NCBI GenBank assembly: GCA_963632825.1
Contig: CAVGWF010000077.1
Coordinates: 1-64,000 of the forward strand
DNA from: F23-B02 sp963632825
Lineage (GTDB): Bacteria; Bacillota; Clostridia; Oscillospirales; Oscillospiraceae
Direction of reading: 5' to 3'
Length of the DNA: 64,000 nt
The notes under the pieces were generated by a model that made no database searches, had not been told where the DNA came from, and was given only the letters and a program-made list of their open reading frames with translations. Made by a program: the position numbers and the translations under genes. Below, piece after piece: positions 48,824 to 56,250 of this stretch; the first letter of the stretch is position 1, and each line of letters starts with the position of its first letter.

Positions 48824-49588
48824 ATGGAGATCACTTTCATGCAGTTTCTCATCGTCTGCCCGCTCGTTTTTCTCGCGGGCTTTGTCGATGCCGTTGCTGG
48901 CGGCGGCGGGCTCATCTCGCTGCCCGCATATCTCATTGCGGGATTTCCCGTGCATTTTGCGATAGGCACAAACAAGATAAGCTCCGCTATGGGCACGACG
49001 CTTACGACCGTAAGGTACACAAGGAGCGGCTTCATCCCTTGGAAGCAGGCGATATTCTGCGTGCTGTTCGCCTTTGCCGGCTCTGCCTGCGGGGCAAATC
49101 TCGCGCTGCTCATCGACGACGGCGTTTTTAAAATAATCATGCTCGTCATACTGCCGCTCACCGCCCTGTATGTCATGCGCGGCAAGGCTCTCAGCGGCGA
49201 TAAGGAGCCGTACTCCACAGTGAAAACCACGGCTCTCGCCTGCGCGGTGGCATTTTTTATAGGTGCGTATGACGGATTTTACGGTCCCGGCACCGGCACT
49301 TTTCTCATTCTGCTGCTCACGGCGGTCGCGCATATGCCCGTTACCGAGGCCAACGGCGTGAGCAAGGCGATAAACCTCGCGACAAACCTGTCAGCACTCG
49401 CGGTTTTTCTCATAAACGGCAAGGTGATATTCGCCGTCGGACTTGTCGCCGGACTGTTCTCCATCGCCGGCAACTGGCTCGGCTCGAGCTTCTTCAAAAA
49501 AGGCGGCAGCAAAGCCGTCAAGCCGATAATGATAACCGTCCTCGTCATATTCTTCGTGAAGGTTCTGTACGAGGTTATCGGAGGATAA
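48824..49588 (+). CDS. TSUP family permease (TauE/SafE-like)
   Basis: 254 residues with eight membrane helices. GFVDAVAGGGGLISLPAYL (about 19-37) and GFYGPGTGTFLILLL (about 152-166) are the two repeated family motifs. TSUP proteins move sulfite, sulfonates or similar organic anions. It may be the export or import partner of the MBL-fold hydrolase that ends three bases upstream. The ATG at 48839 has a TGGAG nine bases upstream and is an alternative start. Confidence 0.88.
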   Translation: MEITFMQFLIVCPLVFLAGFVDAVAGGGGLISLPAYLIAGFPVHFAIGTNKISSAMGTTLTTVRYTRSGFIPWKQAIFCVLFAFAGSACGANLALLIDDGVFKIIMLVILPLTALYVMRGKALSGDKEPYSTVKTTALACAVAFFIGAYDGFYGPGTGTFLILLLTAVAHMPVTEANGVSKAINLATNLSALAVFLINGKVIFAVGLVAGLFSIAGNWLGSSFFKKGGSKAVKPIMITVLVIFFVKVLYEVIGG

Positions 49589-49647
49589 ATGCATATTCAG
49601 GCATCGCCTGCACAAAATACCTTCGTAAACAAACAGGAGGTATTGAT

Positions 49648-50544
49648 ATGCGAAAATATATTACGGCATTTGCGGTGCTTTTGGCACTGTGCGCCGGCAT
49701 CATGCCGGCTGTTGCTGACAACTCGGCTCCGGTTGCGGAAAACTTCGAGTTTGAGACCTACCGCGAGGTATCGTTCGGCGGTCAGCTTGCCGCCGTCGAT
49801 CCAGACGGCGATACGGTGAGCTTTGAAATAACCACCCAGCCGAAGAAAGGCAGCATTGAGCTCGGCGAGGACGGCAAATTCGTCTACACTCCTGCCGAGG
49901 GCAAAAAGGGCAAGGACTACTTCGGCTACCGTGCAACGGACGCCGAAGGCAACCGCTCTCAGGAGGCGACCGTTATCATCAGGCTCGTCAAAAACAAGAG
50001 CGTCAGCTATGTCGATATGGACGGAAACGCGAGCTATTGCAGCGCCATAAGGCTTGCACAGTGCGGAGCATTCACCGGAAGCCGGCTCGGCGGAGAATAT
50101 TACTTTGAGCCCGAAAAGACGCTCAGCCGCGGTGAATTTCTGAGCATGTGCCTGTGCGTTACGGGCGCGGACACACTCAAGGGCGTTGTGAGCACCGGCT
50201 TTACCGATGACGGCAGCATTCCGGACTGGCAGAAGGCTTATGTCGCAAGTGCGGTAAAGGACGGAGTCGTCAAGGGCAGATACGCCGGCGGCGGCGTTTA
50301 CTTCGACGCCGAAGCTGCCATAACACGCGCCGAAGCCGGAGTAATGCTCAGCCGGCTGCTCAGGCTTTCGGATGTGAACTACCTCGACACGGACGGCACC
50401 GTGCCCTCGTGGGCATCGCAGGCCGCCGCCAATCTTGACGCCTGTGACATCATGAGCTACACGAGCGCCGACTCCGCCGAGCTCACGCGTGCGGAAGCCG
50501 CAGATATGCTCGCAGCGGCAATGACGGTAATCGAAAACAGATAA
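49648..50544 (+). CDS. Secreted protein with cadherin-like domain and SLH-like region
   Basis: 298 residues. A signal peptide (MRKYITAFAVLLALCAGIMP, cut after AVA) precedes a cadherin/VCBS-type beta domain (AVDPDGDTVSFEITTQPKKG, KFVYTPAEGKKGKDYFGYRA). Residues 120-298 contain S-layer-homology-like segments: LSRGEFLSMCLCVTGA, WQKAYVASAVKDGVVKGR and ITRAEAGVMLSRLL. It probably sits on the cell wall. AGGAGG precedes the ATG. Three hairpins follow the gene. Confidence 0.82.
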   Translation: MRKYITAFAVLLALCAGIMPAVADNSAPVAENFEFETYREVSFGGQLAAVDPDGDTVSFEITTQPKKGSIELGEDGKFVYTPAEGKKGKDYFGYRATDAEGNRSQEATVIIRLVKNKSVSYVDMDGNASYCSAIRLAQCGAFTGSRLGGEYYFEPEKTLSRGEFLSMCLCVTGADTLKGVVSTGFTDDGSIPDWQKAYVASAVKDGVVKGRYAGGGVYFDAEAAITRAEAGVMLSRLLRLSDVNYLDTDGTVPSWASQAAANLDACDIMSYTSADSAELTRAEAADMLAAAMTVIENR

Positions 50545-50650
50545 GCTGACTTTTGAGACTGTCAAAAAACTATGCTGCTGGGCAAGGACATCCGCGCAGC
50601 GGGGGAGCTCGAGGGGGCAAGGCCCGCCTCGAGTCAGATTACAGCCATCA

Positions 50651-50773
50651 AAAAAGCCTGAGTTATCAGGCTTTTTGACGAGCGCAGCGAGATTTTTTGT
50701 GAAGCGTGAAAAAAAGTCGCAGACTTTTTTTCACGCCGTTAAGTCAACGGCTCCGTGAGCCGTTGACTTTTTT
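50651..50773 (+). terminator. Three consecutive hairpins after the cadherin/SLH gene
   Basis: First: AAAAAGCCTGA with TCAGGCTTTTT (50651-50676). Second: a perfect 15-bp stem at 50704-50718/50722-50736 (GCGTGAAAAAAAGTC and its complement). Third: AAGTCAACGGCTC with GAGCCGTTGACTT (50741-50769) followed by T6. Each alone could terminate transcription. Confidence 0.85.
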
Positions 50774-50792
50774 GTGCGAACAATTATATAAT
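50763..50792 (+). promoter_or_regulatory. Promoter of the MocR gene
   Basis: TTGACT (50763-50768) and TATAAT (50787-50792), spacer 18. The -35 box lies in the third terminator hairpin, the -10 box inside the MocR operator. Confidence 0.6.
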
Positions 50793-50800
50793 TGTTCGCA
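50775..50800. promoter_or_regulatory. MocR operator 1 (26-bp perfect palindrome)
   Basis: TGCGAACAAT at 50775-50784 and ATTGTTCGCA at 50791-50800 are the ends of a perfect 26-bp palindrome with TATATA at its centre. It covers the MocR -10 box, directly before the ribosome site. The same pattern recurs before phzF. Confidence 0.8.
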
Positions 50801-50812
50801 GAGGTGATACTC

Positions 50813-52177
50813 ATGTCAGTAAACTCGTTTGACGATTACCCGATGTCATGGCGACCGGTACTCAAAAAATCGAAAACCCCGCTGTACCTGATGCTTTCTC
50901 AGCAGCTTGAAAGCGATATTATGAGCGGCGTTCTCCGCCCCGGAACAAAGCTCCCGCCGCAGCGTGAGCTTGCCGATTTTCTCGATATCAATCTCAGCAC
51001 AGTTTCCCGTGCGTTCAGGATATGCTCCGACAAGGGACTCCTGACCGGCAGTGTGGGCAGCGGTACATATGTCTCCTACAGCAGCATAACAAGACTCACG
51101 GATGCGCCGGAGCAGCGGCTTATACGGCTCGATGCCATGACACCGGAAACGCTTGAGCTCGATGAGCTTATGGGCATTCTCCGTAGGATGCTGTCCGAGT
51201 CCGGCAGTGAGCGGCTTCTGCAGTATGAGCTCGACGACGGCTCGTGGCAGCGCGAGGCTGCCTGCCGTCTGTTAGCCCGCGCGGGATGCCGCACATCATC
51301 CGAGAACCTGCTCATCGCCGGCGGCGGTCAAAACGCCATTGCCGCGATATTCGCGGGGCTGCTTCACCGTGGTGACAGGCTCGGAGTCGACCCGCTCACC
51401 TACCCCGGCGTCAGGAGCGCCGCAAAGCTTTTCGGTGTGCAGCTCGTTCCGATAGAGCATGAAAACGGTCAGATGAGCGAGCGCGGCATCCGCAGCGCCG
51501 TTAAGAACGACGGGGTAAGAGCTCTGTTCGTCATGCCCGATTACCAGAATCCGACTTCGAGAATTATGTCAACCGAATGCCGTGAAATGATGGCTTTGAT
51601 AGCAAGAGAAACGGATCTGCTCATTATTGAGGACGGCATATGCAGGCTTCTGTCGGACGGGCAAAGCAGCATACACGACCTTGCGCCGGAAAATACGATC
51701 TTCACGCTGAGTCTGTCAAAAACTATAAGTCCGGCGCTCAGAACCGCATATATTGCAGCTCCCGCGCGGTACCGCACGGCAATAGACGAAGCTCTTTACA
51801 GCATAAATCTCTCGCAATCGGCATTGCTGACGGAGCTTGCTTCGAGGCTGATCGTATCGAGCGAGCTTGATGCGCTGCTGGAACGGCGCGCTAAGGGCAT
51901 TGAAAGGCGCAACGAATTGGTTGACATAATATTGAGCGAATACACTGTGCGCGGCGATCGTCATGCTCTGTGCCGCTGGCTCGTGCTGCCGGATGGGATA
52001 AGCGGCGCACAATTTGAGCATGAAGCGGCAAAGCGCGGTGCTGCCGTATACGGAGCCGAGCATTTCGCGGTCGGAAAAAGTATTCCGGAAAACGGCGTGC
52101 GCCTTGCGATATGCGCACCGGATAACATGCAGCAGCTCGAGGCTGCGCTCCTGATAGTAAAGGATATTCTGAAATAA
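50813..52177 (+). CDS. MocR-type transcriptional regulator (GntR wHTH plus aminotransferase domain)
   Basis: 454 residues. Residues 18-85 are a GntR winged helix (LRPGTKLPPQRELADFLDI, LSTVSRAFRICSDKGLL). The rest is a class I aminotransferase fold with GGGQNAIAAIFAGLL, MPDYQNPTSRIMS and the PLP lysine in LSLSKTISPALRTAYI. These regulators sense PLP or an amine and control vitamin B6, GABA or amino-acid genes. GAGGTG lies six bases before the ATG. The 26-bp operator in its own promoter suggests autoregulation, and the matching site before phzF names the likely target. Confidence 0.92.
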   Translation: MSVNSFDDYPMSWRPVLKKSKTPLYLMLSQQLESDIMSGVLRPGTKLPPQRELADFLDINLSTVSRAFRICSDKGLLTGSVGSGTYVSYSSITRLTDAPEQRLIRLDAMTPETLELDELMGILRRMLSESGSERLLQYELDDGSWQREAACRLLARAGCRTSSENLLIAGGGQNAIAAIFAGLLHRGDRLGVDPLTYPGVRSAAKLFGVQLVPIEHENGQMSERGIRSAVKNDGVRALFVMPDYQNPTSRIMSTECREMMALIARETDLLIIEDGICRLLSDGQSSIHDLAPENTIFTLSLSKTISPALRTAYIAAPARYRTAIDEALYSINLSQSALLTELASRLIVSSELDALLERRAKGIERRNELVDIILSEYTVRGDRHALCRWLVLPDGISGAQFEHEAAKRGAAVYGAEHFAVGKSIPENGVRLAICAPDNMQQLEAALLIVKDILK

Positions 52178-52183
52178 TTGTTT

Positions 52184-52209
52184 TGCATACAATTTTGCTA
52201 TTGTGTGCA
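52184..52209. promoter_or_regulatory. MocR operator 2, before phzF (26-bp imperfect palindrome)
   Basis: TGCATACAAT (52184-52193) and ATTGTGTGCA (52200-52209) have the same length, spacing and half-site core (TGC-N2-ACAAT) as operator 1. It overlaps the -35 box of the phzF promoter. Confidence 0.75.
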
Positions 52210-52229
52210 AAAAGTAACGGTACTATAAT
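52201..52229 (+). promoter_or_regulatory. Promoter of phzF
   Basis: TTGTGT (52201-52206), 17-base spacer, TATAAT (52224-52229). Confidence 0.75.
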
Positions 52230-52260
52230 CAAGTCACAAAGCAAAAGGAGGTAAAATTAC

Positions 52261-53040
52261 ATGAAGCAATATGTTGTTGACGCATTCACCGACAAGGTTT
52301 TCGCCGGAAATCCGGCGGCGGTGTGCGTAATGGATAAGTGGCTCGACGATGAGCTGATGCAGAAGATCGCCATCGAGAACAATCTCTCGGAAACGGCCTT
52401 CTGCGTAAAGGACGGCGGCAGCTACCGCCTGCGCTGGTTTACGCCCGGCGGCGAGGTCGAGCTGTGCGGCCATGCGACGCTTGCAACGGCGTATGTGATC
52501 CTGAATTTTGTCGAGCCCGACAGCACCGTTGTCGGCTTCGATACTCTCAGCGGCAGGCTCACGGTCGAGAAGCAGGGCGATATGCTCAGCATGGACTTCC
52601 CCGCCTTCGGACTCGAGCCGCTGCCCGTCGGCGATGAGCTCACGGCGGCGCTCGGCGGCGTCAGGCCGCTTGAGGCTTACATGGGCGCGGATATTCTTTG
52701 CGTGCTCGAAAGCGAGGCCCAGGTGCGCGCCGTGCAGCCCGATCAGGAGCTTATCAAAAAGCTTGACGGCGTGTGCTTCCACATCACCGCCAGAGGCGAA
52801 AGCTACGACTGCGTAACGCGCTCGTTTGCACCCAAATGCAACGTCGCCGAGGACCCCGTCTGCGGGCGCGGGCACTGCCACGTCATCCCCTACTGGGCAA
52901 AAACGCTCGGCAGGAGCGAGTTTACGGCGTATCAGGCATCAAAGCGCGGCGGCATGCTGTACGCAAAGCTCGACGGCGAGCGCGTCATTCTCGCCGGCAA
53001 GGCCGCACTGTTCAGCGAAGCGGAGATCCATATCGATTAA
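52261..53040 (+). CDS. PhzF family isomerase/epimerase
   Basis: 259 residues, two-domain PhzF fold. VDAFTDKVFAGNPAAVCV at the start, catalytic Glu in LSETAFCV (about 45), the PGGEVELCGHATLA block (about 61-74) and DPVCGRGHCH in the second half are family hallmarks. The role in this organism is unknown; phenazine genes are absent. It is probably repressed or activated by the upstream MocR regulator. AGGAGG-like ribosome site nine bases before the ATG. Confidence 0.92.
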   Translation: MKQYVVDAFTDKVFAGNPAAVCVMDKWLDDELMQKIAIENNLSETAFCVKDGGSYRLRWFTPGGEVELCGHATLATAYVILNFVEPDSTVVGFDTLSGRLTVEKQGDMLSMDFPAFGLEPLPVGDELTAALGGVRPLEAYMGADILCVLESEAQVRAVQPDQELIKKLDGVCFHITARGESYDCVTRSFAPKCNVAEDPVCGRGHCHVIPYWAKTLGRSEFTAYQASKRGGMLYAKLDGERVILAGKAALFSEAEIHID

Positions 53041-53046
53041 AGCGAA

Positions 53047-53074
53047 AAACCGGAAGGAGCACTCCTTCCGGTTT
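53047..53074. terminator. Bidirectional terminator
   Basis: AAACCGGAAGGA (53047-53058) and TCCTTCCGGTTT (53063-53074), 4-base loop, between phzF and the converging XRE gene. Confidence 0.85.
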
Positions 53075-53274
53075 CAGCTTTCTTTATATTCCGCTATATC
53101 CTCTAATCTGCAATTTAATATTCTGCATAGCTGGTCGAGAGTGTAAGTGTTTACATTCTCGTTTTTTCTTAGCCTGTCGAGCTGGCCTGTGCTTATTTTG
53201 TATTCCTTTATGAGCTTATACTGCGAAACTCCTCTTTCCTTCATCGTGCTCCACAAACGGTCAAATACTATCAT
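53074..53274 (-). CDS. Small XRE-type (Cro/CI) regulator
   Basis: 66 residues, one helix-turn-helix domain: GVSQYKLIKEYKISTGQLDRL carries the two HTH helices (about 15-35), followed by TYTLDQLCRILNCRLEDIAEY. No sensing domain. ATG at 53274 has GAGGG eight bases upstream. It is divergent from a small exported-protein operon and the two promoters overlap on a 14-bp palindrome, so it very likely controls both. Confidence 0.88.
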   Translation of the reverse strand: MIVFDRLWSTMKERGVSQYKLIKEYKISTGQLDRLRKNENVNTYTLDQLCRILNCRLEDIAEYKES

Positions 53275-53304
53275 GGCATCCACCCTCTTTTAGTTTATGC
53301 CACA

Positions 53305-53333
53305 ATCGTATTTTATTGCTTAGATGTTGACAA
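53305..53333 (-). promoter_or_regulatory. Promoter of the XRE regulator gene
   Basis: Minus strand TTGTCA (53333-53328), 17-base spacer, TACGAT (53310-53305). Its -35 box shares bases with the opposite -35 box. Confidence 0.7.
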
Positions 53334-53355
53334 TTGCCCGTATACGGGCTATACT
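53327..53355 (+). promoter_or_regulatory. Promoter of the small-protein/lipoprotein operon
   Basis: TTGACA (53327-53332) and TATACT (53350-53355), spacer 17; the spacer contains the palindrome at 53336-53349. Confidence 0.85.
53336..53349. promoter_or_regulatory. 14-bp palindromic operator in the promoter spacer
   Basis: GCCCGTATACGGGC is a perfect palindrome exactly between the -35 and -10 boxes, ideal for steric repression by the divergent XRE regulator. Confidence 0.75.
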
Positions 53356-53396
53356 ACTTTTAGGTTTTTCCGGAATTTCTTTTAAGGGGGGAGCAA

Positions 53397-53594
53397 ATGA
53401 AATATATTCTCAACACCGGAACGGGCAAGCTTCATATCGACGGCTATTGCTGCTATACCAGTCCCAAGCCATCCAGGTATTTGGAGTTTGAAACCGAGAA
53501 TGAGGCTCGCTGCCATACAGGAGACAACCTGAGATGGTGTAAGATCTGCGAAAGAAAAAAAGAACAAATATTAAAGGAGAACGGAAAGGTATGA
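53397..53594 (+). CDS. Small cysteine-containing protein, probable zinc-binding
   Basis: 65 residues. YILNTGTGKLHIDGYCCYT and RWCKICERKKE resemble the short zinc-binding unit (LNT-x-K-x-H...C...C-x2-C) seen as an appendix on nucleases and other proteins. Here it stands alone. GGGGGGAG lies just before the ATG. Its stop overlaps the ATG of the lipoprotein gene (ATGA). Confidence 0.7.
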   Translation: MKYILNTGTGKLHIDGYCCYTSPKPSRYLEFETENEARCHTGDNLRWCKICERKKEQILKENGKV

Positions 53595-54007
53595 AGCTAA
53601 AAAGAATAGTCGCCTCAGTGCTGGCGATCATCATGCTGCTTGCGCTTGCGGCATGCGGCACAAACGAACAGGGCAGTGATAGCAGTGCAGCCGAACCGAT
53701 TTCAGAGAGCCAGGCATTGTCAAAGGCTCGCAGTTATATTGAATCTGATACATTCGGCAAGCAGCAATTTGTTAATTATGCCATGCCAAGCGGTGCAAGC
53801 AGCATGTATAACATTAGGGCAGGCAGTGCATCGTGCACCGGCAAATATGACAATGGCAGCTATGAAATTGTTGTTAAAGGCAGTTTTGCGACTAACGACG
53901 AATATGGAAAATATTATGCCAGCTATACATATGAAGCTACTGTTACCGTCAGCAGTACAGGCACTGTTAATCTTTACAGCTCAAAAATCACTGTCAGAAA
54001 AGCTTAA
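53591..54007 (+). CDS. Small lipoprotein
   Basis: 138 residues. Basic start (MKLKR), hydrophobic segment and lipobox LAAC (Cys at about 22). The mature part begins with a low-complexity Ser/Glu linker and continues as a beta-rich domain full of Tyr, Ser and Thr. No family is recognised. It is translationally coupled to the small zinc-site protein and is more A/T-rich than its neighbours. Confidence 0.7.
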   Translation: MKLKRIVASVLAIIMLLALAACGTNEQGSDSSAAEPISESQALSKARSYIESDTFGKQQFVNYAMPSGASSMYNIRAGSASCTGKYDNGSYEIVVKGSFATNDEYGKYYASYTYEATVTVSSTGTVNLYSSKITVRKA

Positions 54008-54042
54008 GCGGCATATATTTAAGAACTGCATAATGCAAAAAC

Positions 54043-54069
54043 AGGAGCTCCGAATTTTTCGGAGCTCCT
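54043..54069. terminator. Bidirectional terminator
   Basis: AGGAGCTCCGAA (54043-54054) and TTCGGAGCTCCT (54058-54069), 3-base loop, between the lipoprotein operon and converging rqcH. Confidence 0.82.
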
Positions 54070-54071
54070 TC

Positions 54072-55793
54072 TCATTTCACCCTAAGTTTCTCAGTCAATG
54101 CCTCGTCTGCGGAGACGGCGAGGGTGCTGTAGTCCGTGTAGATCACCTTGCCGGGCAGTGAGCCGGAGGGCTTGCGGACATTGCGCACCATGGTGCAGTC
54201 CACCTGCGTTTTGCCGCCCTCGCGCGCCTGGGAATAGTAAACGGCAAGCTGCGCGGCCTCCTCTATCGTTCGCTCCGGCGGGGTGAGCCCTTCGCAGACT
54301 ATAATGACATGGCTGCCATGGACTGTCTTGGTGTGCAGCCAGATATCCGTCCTGCGTGCGGTTCTGGTGGTGAGCTCATCGTTCTGCGCATTGCTGCGGC
54401 CGACGAGTATCTCAAAGCCGTCACTCGACACAAAGCGCATGGGTCCCTGCTTTTTATGCCTGCGCTCCTTTGTGCCGCGCGCCTGCTTTATGTATCCGGT
54501 GCCGATGAGCTCGGCCTTAATTTCGGCAAGATCGTCCTCCGTCTCGGCGCGTTCTGTCTCGTCGAGCACGCTGTTGAGGTACTCAAGCTGCCGCTCGCCT
54601 TCGGCAATGAGCGCGGTGAGGTGCTGCTCGGCGGTCTTGAGCTTGTTATACTCCCTGAACATCGCGGCGGCGTTATTCTGCGGTGTTTTTAAAACATCAA
54701 GCTTTATCGTTCGCTTCGGGCAGCCGGGCTCGTAATAATCCTCGACCGTTATCTGATCCTCGCCCTTCCTGACGCGGTAGAGATTCGCGGTCAGAAGCTC
54801 GGCATCGCGGCGAAGCTCGTCGCGTTCAGAGCTCTTTTCAAGCTCCTGCTTTTGCAGGGCAAGCTTTCTTGCAAGGCGGTCACGCGCCGTTTTTACACGG
54901 TGGCTGAGCTCCTTTGAGCGTCTGCGGCGGCGCTCGAGAATATCGCGCTTTGAATAGTACGCATCCAGCAGCTCCGAAAAGCTTGAAAGGCTGCGGCTTT
55001 CATACACACCCGCATACTGCTTTAGCTGCATGAACGAGTACTCTTTTGGCTTTCCGTTTTCCGTGAGCAATGTCGGAGTGAGCTCACCGGCTCTGACGCT
55101 TTCAAGAAAAGCATCCATCACCTCGGGCAGGAGCTCGGCATCGTCGCCGCTGCGGCAGGCAAGCTCGCGGCAGATAAGCGGCGACAGACCCGAAAACGCA
55201 TCCATAATGCATTTATCCGCGCTCTTTCCTCCGCCGGAGGCAATGCTCTGTGCTATCTCCTCTCTCGTCAGGTCAAATATAAGCGGCTTTCTTTGCTTGG
55301 GCGGGAGCCGGTATATCATGCCCGGCAGCAGTCTTCGCTCGGCGTCGCCGCCGTAGTCCATGCGGCGCAGGCAGTCGATTATCCTGCCGTCGGCACCAAT
55401 AAGCACGAGGTTTGAGCTTCTGCCCATCAGCTCAACAGCAAGGCGCAGGTCAACATTGTCTCCGAGCTCGTTTCTTGATGTTATGTAAACCATAACGAGC
55501 CGTTCCCAATCGGGCTGCTCAATGCGCTCGATTCTGCCGCCCGTGAGATATTTTCTCAGCAGCATACAGAACATCGGAGGCTCCTGCGGATTGTCAAAGC
55601 TCATTTTCGTCTGCTGCAGTCTGCCGCTTCCGGCACCGGCGTCGATCAAAATGCGCATATTTTCGCTGCCGCCGCGCACCGAGAGAACGATCTTTTCCCG
55701 CTCGGGCTGCTGCACCTTATCTATCCTCGCGCCGGTCAGCTTCGGCGCAAGCTCTGCAATTATTCCGGATAAAAGTATTGCGTCAAGTGCCAT
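54072..55793 (-). CDS. rqcH: Ribosome quality control protein RqcH (NFACT family)
   Basis: 573 residues. NFACT-N (ILLSGIIAELAPKLTGARID at the start), a helix-hairpin-helix and coiled-coil centre (about 270-400) and an NFACT-R domain with TARRTDIWLHTKTVHGSH. RqcH binds stalled 50S subunits and adds C-terminal alanine tails. Older annotations call it fibronectin-binding protein. It overlaps the end of mrnC by 11 bases. Confidence 0.93.
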   Translation of the reverse strand: MALDAILLSGIIAELAPKLTGARIDKVQQPEREKIVLSVRGGSENMRILIDAGAGSGRLQQTKMSFDNPQEPPMFCMLLRKYLTGGRIERIEQPDWERLVMVYITSRNELGDNVDLRLAVELMGRSSNLVLIGADGRIIDCLRRMDYGGDAERRLLPGMIYRLPPKQRKPLIFDLTREEIAQSIASGGGKSADKCIMDAFSGLSPLICRELACRSGDDAELLPEVMDAFLESVRAGELTPTLLTENGKPKEYSFMQLKQYAGVYESRSLSSFSELLDAYYSKRDILERRRRRSKELSHRVKTARDRLARKLALQKQELEKSSERDELRRDAELLTANLYRVRKGEDQITVEDYYEPGCPKRTIKLDVLKTPQNNAAAMFREYNKLKTAEQHLTALIAEGERQLEYLNSVLDETERAETEDDLAEIKAELIGTGYIKQARGTKERRHKKQGPMRFVSSDGFEILVGRSNAQNDELTTRTARRTDIWLHTKTVHGSHVIIVCEGLTPPERTIEEAAQLAVYYSQAREGGKTQVDCTMVRNVRKPSGSLPGKVIYTDYSTLAVSADEALTEKLRVK

Positions 55794-56196
55794 CACCGTC
55801 TCCCACGCATATTGCGTAAAGCTCGTTTATCCGCTGGGTTTTACCTTGCAGGTACAGCCATCCGAACAGTGCCTCCAGTCCGGTGGCTGCATGGTACTGC
55901 GCGATATTTGCCTTATGCGGAACGGAATTTACCTTTGTGTTTCTGCCGCGCTTATATATGCACGCCTCCTGCTCGGTAAGCAGCGGCAGCAGTCTCTCCG
56001 CCGCCTCCGCCTGTGCCGGAGCATTCACGATGGCTACGGTTTTTTTGTGCAGGTCGGTGACTTTCTTATTGCCGCCGGTACACAGCATGGTGCGCGTCAA
56101 AAGCTCGTATACCCCGTCGCCTATATGTGCAAGACCGAGCATACCTATCTCGTTTATATCGCCCAGCTCCATCCGCGGGCAAAAATTATCCTTCAT
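55783..56196 (-). CDS. mrnC: Mini-ribonuclease 3
   Basis: 137 residues, an RNase III catalytic domain without a dsRNA-binding domain. LAHIGDGVYELLTR (about 22-35) holds the acidic catalytic residues; VNSVPHKANIAQYHAA and TGLEALFGWLYL (about 104-115) complete the family. It matures the ends of 23S rRNA. Start ATG preceded by an AAGGAGA-like site. Confidence 0.9.
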   Translation of the reverse strand: MKDNFCPRMELGDINEIGMLGLAHIGDGVYELLTRTMLCTGGNKKVTDLHKKTVAIVNAPAQAEAAERLLPLLTEQEACIYKRGRNTKVNSVPHKANIAQYHAATGLEALFGWLYLQGKTQRINELYAICVGDGDGT

Positions 56197-56213
56197 AGCT
56201 TCTCCGTAATATC

Positions 56214-56243
56214 AAAAAGGGCGGTGCATTATGTTAACCGCCC
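56214..56243 (-). terminator. Terminator of spoIIIE/ftsK
   Basis: GGGCGGT (56219-56225) and ACCGCCC (56237-56243) with five T residues following on the minus strand. Confidence 0.82.
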
Positions 56244-56250
56244 TCTCGTT

